DNA of 64,000 bases from Adlercreutzia agrestimuris (GTDB lineage Bacteria; Actinomycetota; Coriobacteriia; Coriobacteriales; Eggerthellaceae), in assembly GCF_943193125.1 (NCBI RefSeq), contig NZ_CALPCX010000003.1, forward strand, positions 223,759 to 287,758, given 5' to 3'. The position numbers were made by a program, and so were the translations under genes. Positions 1 to 8,364 of this stretch are shown piece after piece. The notes under the pieces are model-generated. The model did no database searches. It saw only the letters and a list, made by a program, of their open reading frames with translations, and was not told the origin of the DNA. Within the stretch, counting starts at the first letter, position 1; every line of letters starts with the position of its first letter.

Positions 1-1
1 A

Positions 2-1441
2 CGCTCATACTTTGACCCATATCTCCAAGTTGCTGCGCGCTTACGTACGCTGCGAGACATGGGTCATGTCATTGATAAGGTTGAGCTCATTATCTTAGGT
101 GGTACTTGGACAGACTATCCGGAAAGCTACCAGTATTGGTTTATGTCTGAGCTTTTTTCTGCACTCAATGACATGGATGACGACGAGCGGGTAGTTGAGC
201 AAATGCAACTGAGACGAGATCGTTACGAAGCAGCTGGGTTGCCTTGTACTCCTGATGAGTGCAGTAAGTATTGCAGCGAAGAAGCCGTACGCATTGCTCA
301 AGGCAACTCATCCTACAACGAAGCTGTTGTACATCTTTACGGTTCGCAATCTCCCTGGGCAGCACTCAGTGCCTCTCAAAGCTCATCACAAGATGAACTT
401 GATGCCCTACAACGCATCAACGAAGACGCAAGCTCTCGTGCTGTTGGATTGGTTATTGAAACGCGACCCGATGCGCTCAATGCACACACACTCACAATCC
501 TTCGCCGCCTTGGTTGCACAAAGATTCAAATGGGCATCCAGTCGTTACGCGATGAAATACTCCTAGCGAACAACCGACATGCAGGTTATCAGCACATCAT
601 TAAATCTTTTGAGCTTTTGCGCCTTTTTGGCTTTAAGAGTCATGTGCATTATATGATCAACTTATACGGTGCAACGCCTCAGACTGACATTGAAGACTTC
701 CAAGCCCTCACCCACAATTCCGCCTTCTTGCCTGATGAGCTAAAGCTCTATCCTTGTGCCCTTGTTGATCACACACCCCTCATGGCTTGTTATAAAGCCA
801 ACACCTGGCGTCCATATACTGAGGAAGAACTCGTTGATGTACTGAGCACTTGTCTTTTAATGACACCCCCCTATTTGCGCATTTCTCGTATGATTCGCGA
901 TATCTCCGCTCATGATATTGTGGTTGGAAATAAGAAGGTTAACCTCCGACAGCTTGTTGAAAAAGAAAGCCAAACGCGTGCCCAGATTGCCCATAGGCCC
1001 ATTCAAGAAATTCGTTTTCGCGAAATTCGCCTTGACGATTCAGCTGACGAACTCACGCTCCAGGAGCTGCACTATGACACGACAGTATCGCATGAGGTAT
1101 TTTTGCAGTGGGTGACTCCCGAGAACAAGATTGCAGGCTTTTTGCGGCTTTCGCTTCCAAACCAAGAAGCTGTTACTAAGTACGAAAAAGATCTTCCCAT
1201 CAAAGTCGGTGAAGCCATGATTCGCGAAGTTCACGTCTATGGACAAGTAGCAGCAATCCATCAAGCACACGGAGCTGCACAGCATACCGGCCTGGGCAAA
1301 ACGCTTATTGAACGTGCATGTGAGCTTGCCAAAGAAGCAGGTTACAAGCGTATAAATGTCATTAGTTCAGTGGGGACACGGCACTATTATCGCCATGTTG
1401 GGTTTCACGATGCTGGTCTTTATCAGCAGCGCGATATTTAG
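2..1441 (+). CDS. elp3: tRNA uridine-34 acetyltransferase Elp3 family (5' end outside window)
   Basis: Radical SAM plus GNAT enzyme expected to modify wobble uridine 34 of tRNA, using acetyl-CoA. The reading frame is open from the first base of the window, so the N-terminus is missing, including the CX9CX2C cluster motif that lies just before this part in the family. The retained part starts with the RSYFDPYLQ stretch that normally follows the cluster, then VELIILGGTW, the ETRPD motif and the MGIQSL segment of the radical SAM barrel. The last 150 residues are a GNAT domain with the acetyl-CoA loop QHTGLG and the RHYYRHVGF end typical of Elp3. It ends 2 bases before the convergent antiporter gene, with no terminator visible between them. 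Bacterial Elp3 acts without the eukaryotic Elongator partners, and none are seen here. Confidence 0.9.
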   Translation, partial: RSYFDPYLQVAARLRTLRDMGHVIDKVELIILGGTWTDYPESYQYWFMSELFSALNDMDDDERVVEQMQLRRDRYEAAGLPCTPDECSKYCSEEAVRIAQGNSSYNEAVVHLYGSQSPWAALSASQSSSQDELDALQRINEDASSRAVGLVIETRPDALNAHTLTILRRLGCTKIQMGIQSLRDEILLANNRHAGYQHIIKSFELLRLFGFKSHVHYMINLYGATPQTDIEDFQALTHNSAFLPDELKLYPCALVDHTPLMACYKANTWRPYTEEELVDVLSTCLLMTPPYLRISRMIRDISAHDIVVGNKKVNLRQLVEKESQTRAQIAHRPIQEIRFREIRLDDSADELTLQELHYDTTVSHEVFLQWVTPENKIAGFLRLSLPNQEAVTKYEKDLPIKVGEAMIREVHVYGQVAAIHQAHGAAQHTGLGKTLIERACELAKEAGYKRINVISSVGTRHYYRHVGFHDAGLYQQRDI

Positions 1442-1443
1442 CA

Positions 1444-3510
1444 TTATTCCGACAATGCCATTTGGCGCAAATACACCTGTTCACGCAATTCGCGGGCAGA
1501 CTTTCTCCCAATTGCACCCTCATCTTGTAAACGCTGAATCTGTCCTAACTCAAGACGGAGTGCTTCTGCTTCAACTTCGTCAATATGATGACGAAGGTTC
1601 GCCGGATCAAACTGCGGAATAAATGTGAGCGCATCTGTCCCAAGCACCTCAGACTCTTGCGCAGCATTGGCGGCTGAATCCGCAGCGCGTAACATACGCA
1701 ACATGGAGCAATGCTCAGAGAGCAAATAACGCACCGCGCGAGCTCGCTCTTTATCATCGCGCGTATGCAACCCTTTCAAATACACAATGGCTACCTGCTC
1801 GGCGCCTTCCATGAGGCTTCGACGTTCCACCTGCTCTTCGGCAAGCTTCTCGGCTTTTTTAAAAGCACGACGAACCGAATAGCGTGCAATATTGCCTGCC
1901 TTAATGCGATAACGCGGTTGAAGCGCATACTCTTCGCCCCGTCTGCCTTGTAGGCGTCTTCTCACGCGTAGCAATCGATTGAGATAACTCTCGCAAATTG
2001 AAGTATCCAATGTGCCTGAGTCAAGGACTTCGTCAACATAAAGAATTTGATGCGATACAACCTCAATGCGCAGCTTACGCAATAACTCAGAATCCACCTC
2101 ACCACGCAAGATATTTGCTATTCTTTCTTCATAGTTACGAATCACGGCTATGAGCGCTAAATCAGGATTATCGGTATCTTGTTTCTCTTGGAGCTTTTTA
2201 ATAACAGCGCGAAGAATAGCCACTTCCGCTTCACAACTTACCGCGCAATCTTCAGCATCTTTTGGTGCAAGCAGCGGCACGACAAAATTCGCCAGTAAAA
2301 GCGTTACAACAATCACACCTGATGCCAAAAAGATGAGGTCATTTCGATGCGGAAAGGGTATCCCTGAAGAAATAATATATGGAATGGTAAACGCAATAGA
2401 CAATGTTACAGCACCCTTCGGACCTGCAAGAGTGGTTACCAACGCATCTTTTGCTACTGCACGCGTATATCCAAGACGCTTTCCTTCCGCGTCTTTTTGT
2501 AACGAGTCTAGGACAAATACCCAGATGAAGCGTATCGCAAGAACCAAAAAAGTTACCAACAACACCGAACCAAGCAAGAGCATACGCGACATTCCGCTTG
2601 ACTCAATTGTTGGCGATACAAACAGCATCAGCTCCATACCCAGTAAAACAAAGACAACGCCGTTAATTACAAAAACGAGAACATCCCACACACTTGAGGA
2701 AACCACCTTAAGATCTCCCGCTTCAGAAGCATTCTTCTGTGGATAGAACGTCATGAGCAATCCCGCTGCAACAACAGCTAAGATGCCGCTCGTTCCTGCA
2801 TGCTCAGCAAGCAAAAAGACAACGAAAGGTATAAACACTTCAAACACCACATGAGTAGTTGTGCTCTCTAAGCCTTGTCTGCGTAAGAAACGCAGTAAGA
2901 CTACCGCTACAAAACCGAGCAACAGACCAAGCGCAATCCCGCCAAAAAATGAAATAAGGAATGAAACGCTCGCATCAAAAAGCGAAAAAGTACCTGTTAC
3001 CGCAGCAGCAATAGCAAACTGAAATGAAACTACACCTGAAGCGTCGTTAATAAGAGCTTCACCTGACAAGAGTGCTTGCTGGCGCGGTGTCAGTTTAATG
3101 TCTTTAGCCAATGAGGTAACTGCAACAGCGTCAGTTGGGCCAAGCGCAGCACCAAGCGCGAAAGCAGCCGCTAAAGGAATAGAAGGCACAAGCCAATTGA
3201 GGGTGAATCCCACAATTAAGACAGTTGCAATGACCAACCCTATAGCCAGCGAGAGAATGGCACCACGGTTATTCCAAAGTGCGCGCCTATTTGCATGCCG
3301 AGATTCATCGAAAAGAAGAGGCGCAATAAAGAGCACCAAAAACAGTTCAGGATCTACTTGTATATCGGTAGGGTGTGCCCAAAAAAGTGCAGCTACAAGA
3401 CCAAGAGCTATTTGAACAAGTGGAAGGGATACTCGTGGTATCATCTCGGCAAACACCGTAGACAAAAGCACCGCACCAAGCAACAACAATACGAGTTCAA
3501 ATAACTCCAT
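1444..3510 (-). CDS. Na+/H+ antiporter, CPA1 (NhaP/NHE) family
   Basis: Membrane cation/proton exchanger of 688 residues. About twelve hydrophobic segments fill residues 1-415, followed by a 270-residue hydrophilic, charged cytoplasmic tail. The ion-binding core is visible: GPTDA near residue 124 and GEALINDASG near 150, whose ND pair supplies the essential aspartate in the family. This supports Na+ or K+ export coupled to proton entry, for pH and sodium homeostasis. The start follows an AGAGG ribosome site. It lies 28 bases downstream of murB in the same direction, so it probably belongs to a regulator-murB-antiporter transcript. The exact ion cannot be read from sequence. The tail is long for the family and may be regulatory. 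Confidence 0.9.
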   Translation of the reverse strand: MELFELVLLLLGAVLLSTVFAEMIPRVSLPLVQIALGLVAALFWAHPTDIQVDPELFLVLFIAPLLFDESRHANRRALWNNRGAILSLAIGLVIATVLIVGFTLNWLVPSIPLAAAFALGAALGPTDAVAVTSLAKDIKLTPRQQALLSGEALINDASGVVSFQFAIAAAVTGTFSLFDASVSFLISFFGGIALGLLLGFVAVVLLRFLRRQGLESTTTHVVFEVFIPFVVFLLAEHAGTSGILAVVAAGLLMTFYPQKNASEAGDLKVVSSSVWDVLVFVINGVVFVLLGMELMLFVSPTIESSGMSRMLLLGSVLLVTFLVLAIRFIWVFVLDSLQKDAEGKRLGYTRAVAKDALVTTLAGPKGAVTLSIAFTIPYIISSGIPFPHRNDLIFLASGVIVVTLLLANFVVPLLAPKDAEDCAVSCEAEVAILRAVIKKLQEKQDTDNPDLALIAVIRNYEERIANILRGEVDSELLRKLRIEVVSHQILYVDEVLDSGTLDTSICESYLNRLLRVRRRLQGRRGEEYALQPRYRIKAGNIARYSVRRAFKKAEKLAEEQVERRSLMEGAEQVAIVYLKGLHTRDDKERARAVRYLLSEHCSMLRMLRAADSAANAAQESEVLGTDALTFIPQFDPANLRHHIDEVEAEALRLELGQIQRLQDEGAIGRKSARELREQVYLRQMALSE

Positions 3511-3538
3511 TCACACTACCTCTCTGCTTAAAACTCTT

Positions 3539-4525
3539 TTAATTAAAGCCCCACATGCGTACTTCGGGTTCAAGCCTTACGCCTGAATGCTCATATACTC
3601 GCTGCTGTACTTGTGCGATTAATTCACATACATCTTGAGCAGAAGCATTATTTGCATTAACTACAAAGCCTGTATGTTTCTCAGAAACCTGTGCGCCTCC
3701 CACGCTATAACCGCGCAAGCCAGCATCTTGAATGAGTTTTCCTGCGAAATAACCTTCCGGGCGTTTAAAGGTACTTCCCGCACTGGGCATCTCAAGAGGT
3801 TGCTTCTCACTACGACGAGCCTGAAAATCTTGCATTTTATAAGCAATAACTTCGCTGTCTTCTTCTTGTAGAGCAAGATATGCCCCCAATACAACATGGC
3901 CACGCATATCCATCATTGAATGCCTATATGACCATCCGGCTTGGCTGTTGTCCACCTCTACCACATGCCCCAGCGAATCAATACAGCGTACTTTTAGCGC
4001 AACGTTACTAAAGTCACCATCGTAGGCACCTGCGTTCATAATAGCTGCCCCGCCAATGGTTCCCGGAATTCCGCAAGCAAATTCAAAACCAGAAAGCCCC
4101 CACGTGCATGCCGCATCAGCTACAGTAGCATTTGAGGCACCTGCTTCAACATAGATCACGTGTTGGGGAATCTTTTCTTGGATAGCAATGCGACTCCGCT
4201 GTGATTTCAATGCATCCTGGCGTATGGTCGGATTATTCATGTGCGTAATCTTGGAAAAATTCTCAGCCAAGCGAATAAGCACATCATCAATGCCATTGTC
4301 AGAAACCAGCAAATCAGAACCCAAACCTATAATGCGATAACTTACACCCGCAGCAATACAGGTTCTCACCACACCAACCACTTCTGCTTGCGAAACAGGC
4401 TCGACGACAATATTTGCAGGACCGCCAATCTGGAAGGTAGTTAGTTCAGCAAGCGGAACATGACGTCGAATGGAAACACCAGGTACTACGCGCGAAAGTG
4501 TATCGGCAAATGCATCATAATTCAT
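3539..4525 (-). CDS. murB: UDP-N-acetylmuramate dehydrogenase MurB
   Basis: FAD-dependent reductase that converts UDP-GlcNAc-enolpyruvate to UDP-MurNAc with NADPH, the second committed step of peptidoglycan precursor synthesis in the cytoplasm. It has 328 residues. Seen motifs are TTFQIGGPA and GLGSDLLVSDNG (FAD binding), GIPGTIGGAAIMNAGAY, YRHS, the catalytic-serine segment SAGSTFKRP, and the C-terminal LEPEVRMWG glutamate. The pattern matches type II (Bacillus-like) MurB. Between the strand ending KITHMNN and the VEAGAS strand there are roughly 28 extra hydrophilic residues compared with typical members, probably a surface loop. The start codon overlaps the stop of the upstream LuxR-type gene by 4 bases (ATGA), implying translational coupling. 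Confidence 0.95.
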   Translation of the reverse strand: MNYDAFADTLSRVVPGVSIRRHVPLAELTTFQIGGPANIVVEPVSQAEVVGVVRTCIAAGVSYRIIGLGSDLLVSDNGIDDVLIRLAENFSKITHMNNPTIRQDALKSQRSRIAIQEKIPQHVIYVEAGASNATVADAACTWGLSGFEFACGIPGTIGGAAIMNAGAYDGDFSNVALKVRCIDSLGHVVEVDNSQAGWSYRHSMMDMRGHVVLGAYLALQEEDSEVIAYKMQDFQARRSEKQPLEMPSAGSTFKRPEGYFAGKLIQDAGLRGYSVGGAQVSEKHTGFVVNANNASAQDVCELIAQVQQRVYEHSGVRLEPEVRMWGFN

Positions 4526-6105
4526 TGTGTCAACAACTCCTCTTCGCCCTGTGCAATGCGCTCTGATATATCAATAAGTTCTTGTCTGTTTTTAACGCCC
4601 GTTTTTTGATAAATGCGGCGAAGATGTGTCTCAACGGTGCTTTTTGAAATATAGAGTTCAGCGGCTATGCGCTCTCCTGTTCTTCCCTTTAGCGCTAGTG
4701 GCAACAATTCTGCTTCTCGTTTAGAAAGCCCTGCTTTCGTTGAGATAATCGTACAAATTTCATCAAAGCGGCGGACGTCATCAACAATACGAGTGAGCTT
4801 AACGAAATCGTGCTCAGTAAAAAGAAACATATATGAATACAGTGCGCTCAAGCCAGAACACGCAGCCAACATATAAGGTAATTCACCAGAAAGCGGCACT
4901 GATTCGATAAAACAACCAATAAGAATACCAACCATGACGCCTAGGTATAGTGCAAAGAGCCCTCGTGAAAACATCACCGCAGGATATTGATTAGTAACAT
5001 TTGAAATCATCATAAAGAGAGAGAGCATAACGCTCACTAGGCCTAAGTATCCAGCTTGCACAATGGCTTCGCCCGGTACCCCAAAAGCTCCCAGCACCGG
5101 CAGAAATAAAAATCCTGCCATCATAACCAATAAGGCAATCCGATAAAGTGTACTTCCTTGTTCTGCTTGACGTGCTTGTTGAGCATCTGCACGAGGGACC
5201 ATCTGAAGTGCTGCAATGCAAAAAAGGACAAGCATGATTAAGGTTGAAGTGAAATATGGTGTAACAAACTCTTGTGGCACTGAGTCAAAAGTTTGCATAA
5301 ATCCCGAAGCTACACCAAACAGTGCGGTTCCCACTAGCACCTTTCGCGAGAGTCGATTAACCTCTCTGCGCTGCTCTTTAGTTGAAAAGATGTCTCCAAG
5401 TGAGAGTTTGTGTGATGAATCGTTGACGATATCATGAGAAATCTCAACTGGCATCTCATTAACGCCGTTATGCTGACTTTGATTATTGCTCACCGTTTCA
5501 GCTGAGCTCATGGTTGCCCTCATCTTCGCGCAGGACGGATAGAGCATGGCAACGCTAATCAAAGGAGTAAAGCATATAAATATTTGAGATCCCGAAAAAG
5601 GAATTAGTCTCACAACAAGTGATAAAAGCGCAGCAAGGCAAAATGAAGTAAATATTGCCCTAACAGAACCGTTCAGGGGTAATGTTCCTAATGCGCCACC
5701 CCAACATGCAAGCATAAAGCCCGCCGAGATTCCAACAAGCATACTTTCAAGCATAATGACAACAAAATTATTGGGGTCAGCAAATCTTACCAACGAACCA
5801 ATAGTCATGAGAACAGAAAAACACACCATGAGCGAATAAGAAAAAAGTGCTTGGCGAGCCTTGGTGGATGCTGAACGGATAAACCTAAAACTAACAAGCA
5901 TGCCTGCAAGGGCAACAAACAGATCTATTCTCTCAAATACAAGCCCGTTTAAACTAACAGCGTAATTTTGCCCGAGATAAATGAGCGAAAGCATAAAAGC
6001 TTGATTACATGCAAAACCAATAACACTCATCCACCACGTACGAGGAGATATCGTCTTATCTATGCGCTGAGAGGTAGCATTGCTTGTCATACTCTTTTCG
6101 CGCAC
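4522..6105 (-). CDS. Membrane-bound LuxR-family transcriptional regulator
   Basis: A 527-residue protein with about twelve hydrophobic segments in residues 25-440 and a C-terminal LuxR/GerE helix-turn-helix (LSKREAELLPLALKG, then SKSTVETHLRRIYQKTGV). This MFS-like sensor fused to a DNA-binding domain is characteristic of Eggerthellaceae and relatives, where many paralogues occur and most have no known ligand. A hydrophilic central loop near residues 195-250 separates two six-helix halves, as in transporters. A GTG start at 6105 sits 6 bases after a strong GGGAGG site. An ATG at 6090 is the alternative. Its stop overlaps the murB start, so it may respond to or control cell-wall or ion conditions. 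That role is inferred only from the neighbourhood. Confidence 0.85.
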   Translation of the reverse strand: MREKSMTSNATSQRIDKTISPRTWWMSVIGFACNQAFMLSLIYLGQNYAVSLNGLVFERIDLFVALAGMLVSFRFIRSASTKARQALFSYSLMVCFSVLMTIGSLVRFADPNNFVVIMLESMLVGISAGFMLACWGGALGTLPLNGSVRAIFTSFCLAALLSLVVRLIPFSGSQIFICFTPLISVAMLYPSCAKMRATMSSAETVSNNQSQHNGVNEMPVEISHDIVNDSSHKLSLGDIFSTKEQRREVNRLSRKVLVGTALFGVASGFMQTFDSVPQEFVTPYFTSTLIMLVLFCIAALQMVPRADAQQARQAEQGSTLYRIALLVMMAGFLFLPVLGAFGVPGEAIVQAGYLGLVSVMLSLFMMISNVTNQYPAVMFSRGLFALYLGVMVGILIGCFIESVPLSGELPYMLAACSGLSALYSYMFLFTEHDFVKLTRIVDDVRRFDEICTIISTKAGLSKREAELLPLALKGRTGERIAAELYISKSTVETHLRRIYQKTGVKNRQELIDISERIAQGEEELLTQ

Positions 6106-6213
6106 CTATCTCCTCCCTTGCAAACTCAAGAACCTCTTTATGATAGTTGATTGATCAGGCTTTGAACCAAATATCAGTGCTTGCACACAAAAAAGCTCTA
6201 ACAGGAGAAGACA

Positions 6214-6251
6214 GCAAAAAAGCCGAAAGCTCCTTAGTCAGCTTTCGGCTT
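6214..6251 (-). terminator. Rho-independent terminator of tatA
   Basis: A 12-bp perfect stem (6220-6231 with 6240-6251) has an 8-base loop and is followed on the minus strand by a run of six T. It lies 53 bases after the tatA stop and before the LuxR-type gene, so it separates the two transcripts. Confidence 0.9.
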
Positions 6252-6303
6252 ATCTTGTGCGGGTGAAATCTAGAAAATAAATGAGCGTATTGCGATTGAT
6301 TCC

Positions 6304-6567
6304 TTAGGAAGAAGCAGATGTTTTCTTAACAGCCTTGAGTTTCTTGGGAGGAGCAGTTACTTCTTCCTCCTCATACTCTTCTTCTTCCATGATGATTTCG
6401 TCTTCATCCTCTTCTACTGTCTTATCTCCGCCAAGACCATCACGCAAGCCTTTGACCGTCTTGCCCAAAGAAGCTCCAAGTTTTGGAAGATTCTTTGGTC
6501 CAAAGATAAGCAGTGCAACCGCTAAGATAATTAATAACTCAGGTACGCCTAAGCCCAAAAGCTTCAT
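6304..6567 (-). CDS. tatA: Sec-independent protein translocase TatA
   Basis: A small 87-residue component of the twin-arginine translocase, which forms the pore-like assembly that moves folded proteins across the membrane. The N-terminus has the hallmark single membrane helix with polar start (VPELLIILAVALLIFGP), then the FGPKNLPKLGASLGK hinge and amphipathic helix. The tail is highly acidic (a run of Glu and Asp at residues 52-70) and ends in basic and Ser residues. A strong GAGGAGG site precedes the ATG. It stands alone with its own terminator. No tatC is in this window. TatB cannot be fully excluded, but the short length and FGP motif fit TatA. Confidence 0.9.
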   Translation of the reverse strand: MKLLGLGVPELLIILAVALLIFGPKNLPKLGASLGKTVKGLRDGLGGDKTVEEDEDEIIMEEEEYEEEEVTAPPKKLKAVKKTSASS

Positions 6568-6784
6568 CAGGTTTCCTCCTCATTTAGGTGATTGTTATTG
6601 CGATGTAACAACATTAACTACATTCGCTCAATTCGATGAGCACATCATGCCAAATGCGTAGAGGCTTTGTCTATCATGCAAAATCCTGAACTGGACAATT
6701 TCTTTGTCATGCAAAACCATGACTCTACATAAGTCCTGTTAAAGAGGCACTTTTTGTAAATAACGAACTTATCGTAAAGTGATA

Positions 6785-7651
6785 TCAAGAGACAACTTTT
6801 GCAGACACCACATTACTTGGAGAAACCAAAATGACACCCACTTCTCCTTCAAGAGGAGCGTTGACATAAAAGGTGCCATCGATAGTCTCTCCCATAGCAA
6901 ACAGTTTCTCGTTTGAAGTGGTAATAACAATATCAATTCCTGCTACCCGAGAAACGAGCGCAGTTGATGGCGTTATTGCAACAATAAAATCAACGTTATA
7001 TGAATCAAAATAAGCAACCTTATCCTCTATTGCCTTATAGGGCATAAGCGGATCTACGCTAAAGACACCATAACGATGTCCTTGTCTTTTAAGAATCATG
7101 CCGTCTTCGTAATAAGCAAGATTATCGGTTTCAAGCTTAAATACTGATGCGCCTTTTTCTTCATAAGAATCCATAATCGCTTCAAGGGTAAGGGGCTCTT
7201 TTTCAGAGAGCGAACTACTTGTTAGTTCGTCTAAGCTTCCTTCACCTGCTTCATCACTATTCTCAAGTTCTTCTTTAGCGGTATTAGGCACTTTTGTACG
7301 CGCATGCTCCGATTCATCTGGTTTATCTTTGCCTTTTGTGGACGACAGCGTTTGATTGCTGCTACCCTCTTCACTTTTTTTGAGATCTTTTTGATCTATG
7401 GGATCTGGATTAATACGCTTATTGACTGAATCTTTTGGCTCGCTTTCTACATCCATTAAAGCAGGGTCTACCGTCCCTGGAAAGACAATGGCTGTATAAC
7501 CGTCCATCTCGCCGAAAGTATCATCAATGTTCGAAGCAGCTACGTTCCACGAATGACCTGCTACAAGATACCAACACAAGCCAAAAAGGCTCAATACAAT
7601 AAGCAGAGCAAAAACAATCAGAGCTATTTTTTCTCGCTGATGTGAGGTCAT
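6785..7651 (-). CDS. Membrane-anchored protein with degenerate metallophosphatase-like end
   Basis: A 288-residue protein I do not recognise by name. Residues 8-30 form one membrane helix. A long low-complexity linker rich in Ser, Glu, Lys and Asp (about 65-145) leads to a compact C-terminal region. That region (VDFIVAITPSTALVSRVAGIDI, then a strand and turn pattern to the end) resembles the closing part of 5'-nucleotidase or CapA-like metallophosphoesterases. However, I see no GNHE/D or HxH metal ligands, and the segment is too short for a whole catalytic domain. It is probably exported and tethered, possibly a binding or structural module. It follows the GNAT gene by 33 bases on the same strand and may be cotranscribed. 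Confidence 0.5.
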   Translation of the reverse strand: MTSHQREKIALIVFALLIVLSLFGLCWYLVAGHSWNVAASNIDDTFGEMDGYTAIVFPGTVDPALMDVESEPKDSVNKRINPDPIDQKDLKKSEEGSSNQTLSSTKGKDKPDESEHARTKVPNTAKEELENSDEAGEGSLDELTSSSLSEKEPLTLEAIMDSYEEKGASVFKLETDNLAYYEDGMILKRQGHRYGVFSVDPLMPYKAIEDKVAYFDSYNVDFIVAITPSTALVSRVAGIDIVITTSNEKLFAMGETIDGTFYVNAPLEGEVGVILVSPSNVVSAKVVS

Positions 7652-7684
7652 ATAAACAGGCTTCTTTTCTGCTTTAACAGTCAG

Positions 7685-8212
7685 TTACAAGATCTTTTCG
7701 TAAGCAACACGCTCAGGAGTTGCCTCCTCGGCATGTTCAATAAGTACGATACCACACTCAGAATATCCCAACTTTGTTAGCAAAGAGCGCATCGGGGTGT
7801 TTCCCTCGTGAGTATCAATTCGAACGCTCTCGCAACCGAGTTTACGCGCCGCTGCTTCAGCTTCAGAAAGCAAGAAGCGTGCCACACCTTTTCCAAGGCT
7901 ATCTCTTGCTACTGCAACACGATGGATAACTACATAACGCGGGTCTTGAGAAGTAGAAGAAGTAAGCCATGATCCCTGAATGGCATCGTATATGCTTTCT
8001 CCATTATAGCTTGTCATTGCAGTACCAATAATATGATCGTTGTCCTCAACGACAAAAGAAGCTCCTTGGTCTACATCAGATTGAACAATCTCTCTCTTAG
8101 GATAGTCACCTTGCCATTGGTCAATATTGAGAAGTCCCAAAGAATGCTTGCCATCAGTAAGAATTTCCATGATGCGATCAATATCTTGTTCGCATGCCTT
8201 CCGATACTTCAA
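7685..8212 (-). CDS. GNAT-family N-acetyltransferase
   Basis: A 175-residue protein with a single GNAT fold covering its length. The acetyl-CoA loop reads RDSLGKGVARFLLSEAE (Q/R-x-x-G-x-G/A pattern), preceded by the VIHRVAV strand and followed by the NTPMRSLLTKLGYSECG region that closes the domain. The substrate is unknown. N-terminal protein acetylation, amino acids or small amines are all possible. The start is TTG at 8212, supported by AAGGAG six to seven bases upstream. No better ATG is available in frame. It heads a probable two-gene unit with the downstream membrane-anchored protein. Confidence 0.85.
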   Translation of the reverse strand: MKYRKACEQDIDRIMEILTDGKHSLGLLNIDQWQGDYPKREIVQSDVDQGASFVVEDNDHIIGTAMTSYNGESIYDAIQGSWLTSSTSQDPRYVVIHRVAVARDSLGKGVARFLLSEAEAAARKLGCESVRIDTHEGNTPMRSLLTKLGYSECGIVLIEHAEEATPERVAYEKIL

Positions 8213-8364
8213 AACAAACTCCTTTTATCATGTAACCACATTCGTCCCACGCCCAACTCAAAGCGGACGCAGGACGAATTAATGTAAAAGATAGGTAGAT
8301 ATTTTACCCTAGGAGACCATAGTTACTCCTGAAGGTTAGGTGACAGAACACCTAAGAATTTATT

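Noticed and set aside
8336..8355. Small hairpin after uvrA as a terminator.
   Set aside because: The 7-bp stem has no T run on the minus strand, so the function cannot be supported.
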